From the NCBI RefSeq assembly GCF_000420265.1, contig NZ_ATUP01000001.1, positions 1,178,001 through 1,242,000 on the forward strand: a stretch of 64,000 nucleotides of DNA, read 5' to 3'. Every line of letters begins with the position of its first letter. Position 1 is the stretch's first letter. This document shows, piece by piece, positions 55,229-63,372 of this stretch. The translations under genes were made by a program, and so were the position numbers. This DNA comes from Oceanicaulis alexandrii DSM 11625. Lineage in GTDB: Bacteria; Pseudomonadota; Alphaproteobacteria; Caulobacterales; Maricaulaceae. Below the pieces are notes generated by a model. The model was not told the DNA's origin. It did not search any database and saw only the letters and a program-made list of their open reading frames with translations.

Positions 55229-56533
55229 ATGACCGTACTCAGACCGGACTTCCCTGATCACAGCTCCCCCTTCTCCCGCAGCCAGGAGCGCGATCGCAAG
55301 ACCGCCGCGATCCGCTCCGCCGCGTCGCGCCGCTTCAATGCGCACGGAGTTCTGGGGGCGCGGCTCGAAGACATCACCGCCGATCTCGGCCTCACAAAGA
55401 CCAGCATTTCATACTATTACGCGTCCAAGGAAGAGCTCGCGGAAGCGGTCTTTCTCTCCTCGGTCGACTTTTTGCTGGAGGCGGTGAAGCACGCCGAGGC
55501 GGCGAACGACGCGCCCGGACTTAAGGTGCTGGCGCTATTTCAAGCCTATGCCGAGCAATTGTCTGACGCCATTGCAGAGCAACGCCCTTTCCCGGCGCGC
55601 CTTCAAGAGCTCGAAACCCTGTCTGAAGAGGTGCAGGCGCGGATCACCACACGGCTGGGAGAAGCGGTCAACCGCGTCAACGCCATGACGGGCGACTGGC
55701 TGAGCCAGTCCGGTCAGACCTCGCGCCGGGCCGAGCCGGTCACCTATTGCCTGTTCGGTTTGCTGGACTGGCTGACCGTGCGCGCGGGCGAGGAGACCGG
55801 CGCGCAATTTACCAATTCCGCCGACGCCCTGCACGACATCCTGCTACAAGGACTGACGGCGCCGGGTCCCGTCTCCACTGAGATCGCACCGCACTTTGTC
55901 TCCACTGGAGAGCTGCCGCAGATCTTTGACCGCAAGGCCCGCAACCGCATGAAGCGGGAAGCCTTCCTCAAGGCCGGCATCCGCTTTTTCAACCTGTATG
56001 GCGTTGAAGGCGTCTCCCTGGCCGAGGTCGCAGGCTCGCTCGGGGTCACACGCGGGGCGTTCTATTATCATATTCCGGACAAGGAGAGCTTTCTGGACCA
56101 GTGCCTGGAGCACTCCTTGCACACGGTGGAGACCACGCTGGACGCCGCCGCTGAGAACGCGGAAGGGCTGGCCTTCATACGCCGCGCCGCCTTTGATCTG
56201 ATTTACATGCAGGCCAGCGGCATGTCGCCGATCATCCGGCTGGAATTGATGGCCGCCCTGCCCACAGCACGGCGCAACCGCCACCAGGCCCGCTTGCGCA
56301 ACATCATCCGAAGACTGGGCGACACCTATGACGCTGCGGTCAGCGCAGGCGAGGCCCGCCCGCACGACGCCTCGGTCGTTGAATCCCTTCTGACGGGCGT
56401 GATGTTCATCAATAGCGGCTTCACCCTCGCCGCTTCCAGCACCATGAATGACTGGCGCATGAGCCAGAGCCCCCTCTCGGCGACCAATGACTTCCTGCAT
56501 GTCCTGCTGTACGGACTGGCGGCGCGCCCATGA
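55229..56533 (+). CDS. Tandem (double) TetR-family regulator
   Basis: A 434-residue protein with two TetR DNA-binding units in one chain. The first helix-turn-helix is at about 46-65 (ARLEDITADLGLTKTSISYYYASKEEL region), the second at about 245-275 (GVSLAEVAGSLGVTRGAFYYHIPDKESF region), each followed by an all-helical domain. The start at 55229 is preferred since GGGGA lies upstream and longer in-frame starts run into the promoter and TonB gene. It is the first gene of the lyase operon (lyase start overlaps its stop as ATGA) and divergent from the TonB receptor, so it likely controls both. Confidence 0.85.
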   Translation: MTVLRPDFPDHSSPFSRSQERDRKTAAIRSAASRRFNAHGVLGARLEDITADLGLTKTSISYYYASKEELAEAVFLSSVDFLLEAVKHAEAANDAPGLKVLALFQAYAEQLSDAIAEQRPFPARLQELETLSEEVQARITTRLGEAVNRVNAMTGDWLSQSGQTSRRAEPVTYCLFGLLDWLTVRAGEETGAQFTNSADALHDILLQGLTAPGPVSTEIAPHFVSTGELPQIFDRKARNRMKREAFLKAGIRFFNLYGVEGVSLAEVAGSLGVTRGAFYYHIPDKESFLDQCLEHSLHTVETTLDAAAENAEGLAFIRRAAFDLIYMQASGMSPIIRLELMAALPTARRNRHQARLRNIIRRLGDTYDAAVSAGEARPHDASVVESLLTGVMFINSGFTLAASSTMNDWRMSQSPLSATNDFLHVLLYGLAARP

Positions 56534-58035
56534 AGAGGCGGCTTCCACTTCTCTTAGTTTTGGTGCTGGCCGCCTGCTCCGAGCCGGAGGCGGACACCCA
56601 TGCTTCGGCCGATGCAGACGTCAGCGCGACCCTCACAGAGCGCCAGCGTGAGGCGGCCGCCCCGAGCTTCGTCCCCCAAAGCCCGGTGCTCTCGCCCAAT
56701 CGCGAAATTGAAGCGGTCTTCTCAACCGCAGCCCTGAACGCGCAAGTCTTGCGCCTGGAAGCCGCGCTGGCGCGCGCCCAGGCGGCGGAAGGCGTCATTC
56801 CCCAAAGCGCTGCAGACGCCATCACCGCCGCCGCCATTCCCGAGAACATTCCCCAGGACGCCATCGACGCCGAATACGCCATTGTGCGCCATCGCATGGT
56901 GGCGCTGTTGAACGTGCTGCGCCGGTCTCTGGATGAAGACAGCGCGAACTCTCTGCATTACGGCGCGACGACCGTGGACCTTTATGACAGCGCCGCCATG
57001 CTGCAGATGCGCGAGGCGGTCTACGCCCTGATCGAGGATTTGCGCGTCATCGAGCTGCAGCTCATCGAGCTGGCCGATCAGTACAAGACCACCCCGATGA
57101 TCGGGCGCACGCTCGGCCAGCACGCATTGCCGATCACCTTTGGCAAGAAGGTCAGCGGCTATATCGGCGAGAACCGGCGCCATATCGACCGGCTGAGCGA
57201 CCTGCTCGACCGGATCGAGCGCTCCATCATCATGAAGGGCGCGGTGGGCAGTTATCTGGGGCTCGGCCCCGAAGGCCAGCGTGTCGAGGCGCGCCTGGCG
57301 TCTGAGCTGGGCCTGCCCGCCCCCTATCCCGATGACTGGCACGCCAGCCGGGACGTCTTCGCGGAATTCGCCCTCGTCCAGTCCATGATGGCTCACACCT
57401 GGGCGCGGCTCGGGCAGGAGGTATTCCTGCTTCAGATGACCGATATCGGCGCACTGGTGGAAGAGCGCCCCGGCGGCGCCGTGGGCTCGTCCACCATGCC
57501 GCACAAGGTGAACCCGTCCCTGTCTGAGGCGCTGATCCAGCACGGCCGGAGCATTCCGCGCCTCGCCGAGATCGTGCAAGACGACATGATCAATGTCTTC
57601 GAGCGCGACAACACCTCACGCCCCAACAGGGCCGTCGCTGACATCGCGCTCGCCACGGAAGACATGCTCGGCGATACGAGTCGTCTGATCTCGCGCCTGC
57701 GGGTCAACGAAGCGCGGATGGCGGAAAACCTCGAACTGAGTCGGGGCTGGATCCTGACCCAGCGCATCGTCTTCGCCGTTCAGGATGATCTGGGCCGTGA
57801 CGGCGCCGAACACCGTTTACGCGATCTGGCGACCGCCTCAACCGGGACCGGCGCCAGCCTGCGCGAGGCCATTGAAAGCGACCCTGAACTGTCGGCCCTG
57901 TTTACCCAGGGCGAGCTTGATGAGCTTCTGAACCCGCGCACCTATCTCGGCCTTGATGCTGAACTGGTGGATGAAGTGATCGCCCAGGCCCGCGCCGCCA
58001 GAGAGACCGATCCGGTCCGAACGGAGACCCCATGA
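56530..58035 (+). CDS. Exported lyase lipoprotein of the fumarase/CMLE superfamily
   Basis: A 501-residue enzyme of the fumarase/adenylosuccinate-lyase/CMLE superfamily. The signature GSSTMPHKVNP is at 319-329, and LGQHALPITFG and HYGATTVDLYDSA resemble the 3-carboxymuconate cycloisomerase (PcaB) and PurB branch. Unlike these cytosolic enzymes it begins with a lipoprotein signal, LLLVLVLAAC, followed by Ser, so it is predicted to be lipid-anchored in the outer membrane, facing the periplasm. It is coupled to the tandem TetR and to the M14 gene by ATGA overlaps. Beta-elimination of a dicarboxylate adduct is a reasonable guess; the substrate is unknown. Confidence 0.8.
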   Translation: MKRRLPLLLVLVLAACSEPEADTHASADADVSATLTERQREAAAPSFVPQSPVLSPNREIEAVFSTAALNAQVLRLEAALARAQAAEGVIPQSAADAITAAAIPENIPQDAIDAEYAIVRHRMVALLNVLRRSLDEDSANSLHYGATTVDLYDSAAMLQMREAVYALIEDLRVIELQLIELADQYKTTPMIGRTLGQHALPITFGKKVSGYIGENRRHIDRLSDLLDRIERSIIMKGAVGSYLGLGPEGQRVEARLASELGLPAPYPDDWHASRDVFAEFALVQSMMAHTWARLGQEVFLLQMTDIGALVEERPGGAVGSSTMPHKVNPSLSEALIQHGRSIPRLAEIVQDDMINVFERDNTSRPNRAVADIALATEDMLGDTSRLISRLRVNEARMAENLELSRGWILTQRIVFAVQDDLGRDGAEHRLRDLATASTGTGASLREAIESDPELSALFTQGELDELLNPRTYLGLDAELVDEVIAQARAARETDPVRTETP

Positions 58036-59237
58036 CCCCCAAGCCCCTGCTCCGCCTCCTGATGCTCGGCGCGGCCCTGACCGCGGCGGGGTGCGCCACC
58101 CCGGTCGCGCCCTCTGGCCCCCAGAGCGCCAGCTGCGAGAGCGGCGCGGTGCGCCTGACCCAGGACTTCTCCACCGCGCCTGATTATGCGTGTGAACGCA
58201 CGGACGACGCCGCATTCAAACTGACGGTCCTCCCTGAGGACCCCGACATCAATCCCAGCCCGTGGTACGCGTTCGATCTTCATACCGAGCGAGCAAGCGA
58301 AGCGCAGGTCGCGCTCGACTATCCTGACTACCGCCATCGCTATCAGCCGCGCATCGAGATCGAGGACGGGCATTGGGTCGCCCTGCCAGACGACGCCGTC
58401 ATGGTGTCCGAAGACCGTCAAAACGCCGTGCTGAGCCTTGAGATTGGCCCCGGCGCGACCCGGATCGGCGCACAGGAAGTGATCTCGCTTGCCGACCGGG
58501 CGATGTGGCGCACCGCCTTCGCGGACCGGACCGGGATGACCCGCCGCGTGATCGGTGAAAGCCGACAAGGTCGCCCCATCGAGGCGCTGTCGCGTCCTGC
58601 GGCTTCACCCGGCGCACCCCTGATCATCATTCTGGGCGGCCAGCATCCGCCTGAAGTGCCGGGCGTTCTGGGCCTGCGGGCGTTTCTGGACGCGCTTTTC
58701 GGAGCTGAGGCCAACACCTCCGTCCTCGACGGTTATCAATGGCTGATCCTCCCCGACCTCAATCCCGATGGCGTCGAGCACGGTCACTGGCGTCACAATG
58801 CCGGCGGACTGGACCTGAACCGGGACTGGGGCCCGTTCACCCAGCCGGAAACCGCCGCCGCCTTCGCCGCGATCCAGGCTCAGATCGCGAACGGGCATGC
58901 GCCCTACCTGCTTCTGGACTTTCACGCCACGCGGCGTGATGTGCTCTACACCCCGCCGGACGCGGCCGAGTTGACTCCGTTTGCGTTCAGCGAGGACTGG
59001 ATCGCCCTGATCGAAGAGGAATGGAGCGGGACCGAACCCGCCTTTGATCGCGGCCCCAGCCACAATGTGGGCATGCCCACCTCCAAGACCTGGTTTGCGG
59101 ACACCTACGCCGCGCCGGGCGTGACGGTGGAATATGGCGACGACACCGACCGCGACCGCATCACCGCCCTGTCGCAAACCGCGGCGCGGGCGCTCGCGCG
59201 GTATCTGGACGAAGCGCAGACTGTCTCAGCGGAGTGA
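58032..59237 (+). CDS. M14 zinc carboxypeptidase-like lipoprotein
   Basis: A 401-residue metallocarboxypeptidase of family M14, of the type with an N-terminal beta domain. The signal has lipobox TAAGC. The zinc site is HPPE (His205, Glu208) with His298 in LLDFHAT; the substrate Arg is in GGLDLNRDWGPF and the general base Glu367 in VTVEYGD. It is the last gene of the TetR-lyase-M14 operon. It would trim a C-terminal residue or an amide-linked group from an imported or secreted compound. Confidence 0.85.
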   Translation: MTPKPLLRLLMLGAALTAAGCATPVAPSGPQSASCESGAVRLTQDFSTAPDYACERTDDAAFKLTVLPEDPDINPSPWYAFDLHTERASEAQVALDYPDYRHRYQPRIEIEDGHWVALPDDAVMVSEDRQNAVLSLEIGPGATRIGAQEVISLADRAMWRTAFADRTGMTRRVIGESRQGRPIEALSRPAASPGAPLIIILGGQHPPEVPGVLGLRAFLDALFGAEANTSVLDGYQWLILPDLNPDGVEHGHWRHNAGGLDLNRDWGPFTQPETAAAFAAIQAQIANGHAPYLLLDFHATRRDVLYTPPDAAELTPFAFSEDWIALIEEEWSGTEPAFDRGPSHNVGMPTSKTWFADTYAAPGVTVEYGDDTDRDRITALSQTAARALARYLDEAQTVSAE

Positions 59238-59242
59238 AAGCC

Positions 59243-59267
59243 GGGCCGCGCCCTTCACGGCGCGCCC
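59243..59267. terminator. Hairpin between converging M14 and M28 genes
   Basis: GGGCCGCGCC and GGCGCGCCC form a 9-bp stem with one bulge in the 43-base gap between the two stop codons. No clear U-run on either strand. Confidence 0.35.
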
Positions 59268-59280
59268 CGCGCCTTGAGCG

Positions 59281-60651
59281 TCAATACCCGCCGAACGATC
59301 CCGCAGGGCCGGGGAAAACGACCGGGCTTTCGGACCCGTCCGCCGCCACCGACGACACGCCGAAATAGTAATTGTCGATGACAATGTTCTCGAGCGTGAA
59401 CTCGGTCACATCGCCCACATAGCGGCTATGGGTCCATTGCGGCGCATCGGTGAGGCGCCAGTACACGCGGTAACCCATCAGGTTCTCGGCCTGCGCGCCC
59501 GAAGGACGGACCCAGCTCAGCGTGGTGGAGGGCTGCACCGCGCCGGAAATCGTCACGTCCGCCGGGAAGGGCGGCGCGCCGGCCAGTTGCGCCAAAGTGG
59601 CGATGTTCAGACCCGTGAGCTTGGCGGCGTAATCGAAATCCACCGCTTCGAGCACGTCGCCATACTCAACGCCGTCCTCGACGCGGATATCCTGATGCTG
59701 GCGGTTATAGTCCTCATAGGTCTCCATGATGCGCACGCCCGGCATGCCCGCATCATTGAACGGACGGTGATGACCGCCGCGTCCGAACCGGTCGAGACGA
59801 TAGACCATCATCACATCAAGGTTCGGCACATACTGGTCCGCCGTGCGGTCGATATAGCGCGCCAGATTGCGTGAGGGCGAATCCACCTCGCCGCCGGTAA
59901 AGCGCCGGATGCGGGCTTCCTCGGGCGTCTCGGTCGCGCGCGTGCCTTCAGAGAAAACCCGCGCGGTGGAATTGTCGATGACGCCATTGATGCCGGAGAT
60001 ATTGCCGATCATGTCGTTATTGAGCACGGCCTTGATCCGCCAGCCCTGTTCCAGTGCGTAATCAGCCACGATCCGCCCGCCGAACAGCCCCTGCTCCTCG
60101 CCGGCGAGCGCAGCGTACATGATGGAGCCGGCAAACCGGTCCTGGCTGAGCACCCGCGCCGCTTCCAGCGCGCCGGCTACGCCGGAGGCGTTGTCATTGG
60201 CGCCCGGGCTGATGCTCGTCGCGTCCATGACATCCGACACCCGGCTGTCGATATCGCCCGACATCACCACCATGCGGTCCGGGTCTGACACGCCGCGCTG
60301 AATGGCGATCACGGAGACCACCTCCACCGGATCGGGGATACGGCGCTCACCGCTGATCGTCTCGGAGACATACATCACATCCAGGCATCCGCCGCAGTCT
60401 GCAGAAATGCGTTGGAACTCGTCATAAATCCAGCGCCGCGCCGCGCCGATCCCTTGCGTTTCGCTTTCGGTCTCCGACGCCGTATGACGCGTGCCGAAGC
60501 TCACGAGCGTGGTGATGTCCGCTTCAATGCGGTCCGCCGAAACCGCCGCCACATGATCATGCACGTCGAGCACTTCCGAGGGTGGCGCGACCTGTGCGCC
60601 AGACGCAGCGGTCAAGCCCGCCGCCATAACCAGACCCATGACAATCCGCAT
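59281..60651 (-). CDS. Secreted M28 family peptidase with a fibronectin-like C-terminus
   Basis: A 456-residue exported aminopeptidase-like protein. The start at 60651 follows AGGGGAGAGATC; longer frames add unconserved sequence. Signal peptide 1-19. M28 features: SPGANDNASGVAGALEAARVL, LAGEEQGLFGGRIVA with the catalytic Glu, NNDMIG and HHRPFNDAGMPGVR with the last zinc His. The first metal motif, HxD in the family, reads DID (133-135) in MSGDIDSR, so one zinc ligand is altered. The last 90 residues look like a fibronectin type III domain (SWVRPSG...YRVYWR). It is convergent with the lyase locus; a functional link is not shown. Confidence 0.85.
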   Translation of the reverse strand: MRIVMGLVMAAGLTAASGAQVAPPSEVLDVHDHVAAVSADRIEADITTLVSFGTRHTASETESETQGIGAARRWIYDEFQRISADCGGCLDVMYVSETISGERRIPDPVEVVSVIAIQRGVSDPDRMVVMSGDIDSRVSDVMDATSISPGANDNASGVAGALEAARVLSQDRFAGSIMYAALAGEEQGLFGGRIVADYALEQGWRIKAVLNNDMIGNISGINGVIDNSTARVFSEGTRATETPEEARIRRFTGGEVDSPSRNLARYIDRTADQYVPNLDVMMVYRLDRFGRGGHHRPFNDAGMPGVRIMETYEDYNRQHQDIRVEDGVEYGDVLEAVDFDYAAKLTGLNIATLAQLAGAPPFPADVTISGAVQPSTTLSWVRPSGAQAENLMGYRVYWRLTDAPQWTHSRYVGDVTEFTLENIVIDNYYFGVSSVAADGSESPVVFPGPAGSFGGY

Positions 60652-61010
60652 AATGATCTCTCCCCTGCTGGCCTGTTCAGGCCATATTGGAGAGCAAGCT
60701 AGACCGGCCCCGTCTGCGCGCCAAGGCCAGCAGGTTCCGCCATCATGCCCGTCTATCCTCAGATCGCGGATGATCGGCTCATGCCCAGACTGAGGCAAGG
60801 CGCCTTCAGTGCTGGCGCGGGCAGAATTAACCCCCTCAAAGCGCAATGCAAACGCACTTGGTTGATATAGAGCACTCTTGGTCGCAAGCGCGCTCTGGCC
60901 ATATCAATTAAAATTTTGCTACAATAAATCGCGACTTAGAAATCTCTATAAGGAACAAAAATCAGTTTTAGGGGTTTTAGTAAGGGTTTGGATTCTTCGA
61001 AGGAGACGCC
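60652..61010. other. Intergenic region upstream of the ATP-grasp operon
   Basis: No gene is seen in these 359 bases between divergent genes. The right half is AT-rich (60880-60990) and includes TACAAT at about 60919 as a possible -10 for the rightward operon, without a convincing -35. No clear operator or riboswitch was recognised. Confidence 0.5.
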
Positions 61011-62423
61011 GTGTTTTTCAACGAACTTCAGTCTGACGCTGGCGAACCCCGGGAACCTTATGAAGATTACATCAAATGGATGAAGACCCGAAATCTCGAT
61101 TCACTGAGGGACAAGTCAAAAGAAGCGGACGAGTTTTTTCGAAGAACCGGGATCACATTCAACGTCTACTCCGAAGAAAAGGCGGATGAGCGTCTTATCC
61201 CCTTTGATCAAGTGCCCCGGATCATCTCGGCCAAGGAGTGGACGCGGCTCTCAAAAGGCATCGAGCAGCGCGTCATCGCGCTCAACGCCTTTCTTCACGA
61301 CATTTATCACGATCAGGAGATCCTCAAGGCCGGACGGCTTCCGGAAAGCCTGATCGCCAATAATGAAGCGTTTCTGCCCAAGATGATGGGCGTTGAGCCC
61401 GCTGGCGGCGTCTACACTCATATCGTAGGCGTCGACCTGGTCCGGACGGGAAAGGACGAGTTCTACGTCCTGGAAGACAATGCGCGGACGCCCTCCGGCG
61501 TCTCCTACATGCTGGAAAACCGGGAAACCATGCTGCACATGTTTCCCGAGTTGTTCTCCAACATCAATGTAGCCTCGATCAGCGATTATCCGCGCAATCT
61601 GCGCCGCTCTTTGTCCCGGTGCGCGCCCGCAGCCTGCCAGGGTCAGCCGGTCATCGCCGTCCTCACCCCCGGCATCCACAACTCCGCCTATTACGAACAC
61701 GCCTTTCTGGCTGACCAGATGGGGGTGGAGCTGGTGGAGGGCCATGATTTGCGGGTGGTCGACGGTCGGGTGACCATGCGCACCACACGCGGTTACACGC
61801 CCATCGACGTGATCTATCGCCGGGTCGATGACGAGTTTCTGGATCCGCTGAATTTCAATCCCGACTCCATGCTCGGCGTTCCGGGCATTTTCGACATTTA
61901 TCGCGCCGGCGGGATCACCATCGCCAACGCGCCCGGCACCGGCATTTCCGATGACAAGGCGCTCTATTCCTACATGCCTGACATCATTGAGTTTTATACA
62001 GGCGCGAGCCCCTTGCTCAACAACGTGCCCACCTGGCGCTGCTCAGAACCTGACTCTCTGGCCCATGTCCTCGACAATCTTGAAGAGCTGGTGGTCAAGG
62101 AAGTTCACGGCTCGGGCGGATACGGCATGCTGGTCGGGCCAGCGGCGAGCAAGGCTGAAATTGCAGCTTTCAGAGACAAGCTCAAGGCGAACCCTTCAGG
62201 CTATATCGCCCAACCGACGCTCGCCTTGTCCACCGTGCCGATCCTGACCGAAGCGGGGCTGGCGCCCCGCCATGTGGATTTGCGCCCCTTTGTGCTGGTC
62301 TCGCCGAACGGGGTCGACATCACGCCGGGCGGACTGACGCGCGTGGCCATGCAGGAAGGGTCCCTTGTGGTCAATTCCAGCCAGGGCGGCGGCACAAAAG
62401 ACACCTGGATACTGGAGGACTAG
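61011..62423 (+). CDS. Circularly permuted ATP-grasp protein (COG2308)
   Basis: A 470-residue protein of the circularly permuted ATP-grasp family (old DUF404/DUF407), which commonly occurs with alpha-E and transglutaminase-like genes in bacteria; its ligase substrate is not established. The start is GTG at 61011, with AAGGAG 5 bases upstream. Conserved parts include LNAFLHDIYHDQEILKAG, GVDLVRTGKDEFYVLEDNARTPSG, PGIHNSAYYEHAFLADQMG, DVIYRRVDDEFLDPL and KEVHGSGGYGMLVGP, then RVAMQEGSLVVNSSQGGG. It begins the operon; alpha-E starts 4 bases after its stop. Confidence 0.92.
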   Translation: MFFNELQSDAGEPREPYEDYIKWMKTRNLDSLRDKSKEADEFFRRTGITFNVYSEEKADERLIPFDQVPRIISAKEWTRLSKGIEQRVIALNAFLHDIYHDQEILKAGRLPESLIANNEAFLPKMMGVEPAGGVYTHIVGVDLVRTGKDEFYVLEDNARTPSGVSYMLENRETMLHMFPELFSNINVASISDYPRNLRRSLSRCAPAACQGQPVIAVLTPGIHNSAYYEHAFLADQMGVELVEGHDLRVVDGRVTMRTTRGYTPIDVIYRRVDDEFLDPLNFNPDSMLGVPGIFDIYRAGGITIANAPGTGISDDKALYSYMPDIIEFYTGASPLLNNVPTWRCSEPDSLAHVLDNLEELVVKEVHGSGGYGMLVGPAASKAEIAAFRDKLKANPSGYIAQPTLALSTVPILTEAGLAPRHVDLRPFVLVSPNGVDITPGGLTRVAMQEGSLVVNSSQGGGTKDTWILED

Positions 62424-62427
62424 GCCC

Positions 62428-63369
62428 ATGCTGGGATCGACCGCAAACGGCCTGTTCTGGATGTTTCGCCAGCTTGAACGCAGCGAAAACACCGCTCGAC
62501 TGATCGAGACCGGATTCCGGATGGCGTTGACCCGGCAGGCGTCCGGGCAGAATGAGTGGGCTTCGGTTGTCCGGACCGCAGGGTGCGAGGCTGCGTTTCA
62601 AGACCGTCACAACGCCTTCAACGCTGAAAACGTGATCGATTTCCTGCTGCGTGATCCGGGCAATCCCGGCAGCGTTCTGTCGCTCTTCAAGGCTGCGAGA
62701 ACCAATGCCCGCTCGGTCCGTACCGCCCTGACGCGCGAAGTCTGGGAAAGCACGAACGAAGCCTGGCTGGCCTTGCAAGAGCTGCTCGCCCAACCAGTGG
62801 ACATGAGCGAATTGCCCAATGTTCTGGGCGCCATTCGCAAATCGAGCGCGCTGGTCCGCGGCGCCTGGCACGGCACGGCGCTGAGAAACGACGTGTTCCT
62901 GTTCGCCCGGCTGGGCACACGCATCGAGCGTGCAGACAACACCGCCCGGATTCTCGACGTGAAATACTTCGTGCTCCTGCCCTCTTCAGCGGCGGTCGGC
63001 TCGTCGCTGGACAATGTGCAATGGGAGACCATTCTGCGCTCAGCTTCGGCCGCACGCGCGTTCAACCTGCTCTATGGCGGGGAGACGTCGCCTAGCAAGA
63101 TCGCCGAGTTTCTGATCTTCAATCAGCAATTGCCGCGCTCACTTTTGTATTGCTGCTGGGACAGCGTGCGCATTCTCGATGATCTGTCGCGCATGTATGG
63201 CGAGCCCAACACGGCCCAGAGTCTGGCGCGCCCACTGCTTGAGTCTCTTCAGGCCGAAGAGATCAACTCCATCTTCAAAAGCGGTCTCCACGAGTTCCTG
63301 GGCGAGTTCATAAACAAGAACAACGCGATCGGTCGTCAGATTGAAATCGATTTCAGATTTAACGAGTAA
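62428..63369 (+). CDS. Alpha-E domain protein (COG2307)
   Basis: A 313-residue, all-helical protein of the alpha-E family (DUF403), the usual partner of the circularly permuted ATP-grasp. The start at 62428 is preceded by GGAGG. Signatures are GLFWMFRQLERSENTARLIE at the N-terminus and FLFARLGTRIERADNTARILDVKYF in the middle, an internal repeat of the same ER-NTAR motif. It lies between the ATP-grasp and transglutaminase genes (gaps of 4 and 3 bases). Confidence 0.92.
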   Translation: MLGSTANGLFWMFRQLERSENTARLIETGFRMALTRQASGQNEWASVVRTAGCEAAFQDRHNAFNAENVIDFLLRDPGNPGSVLSLFKAARTNARSVRTALTREVWESTNEAWLALQELLAQPVDMSELPNVLGAIRKSSALVRGAWHGTALRNDVFLFARLGTRIERADNTARILDVKYFVLLPSSAAVGSSLDNVQWETILRSASAARAFNLLYGGETSPSKIAEFLIFNQQLPRSLLYCCWDSVRILDDLSRMYGEPNTAQSLARPLLESLQAEEINSIFKSGLHEFLGEFINKNNAIGRQIEIDFRFNE

Positions 63370-63372
63370 CCC

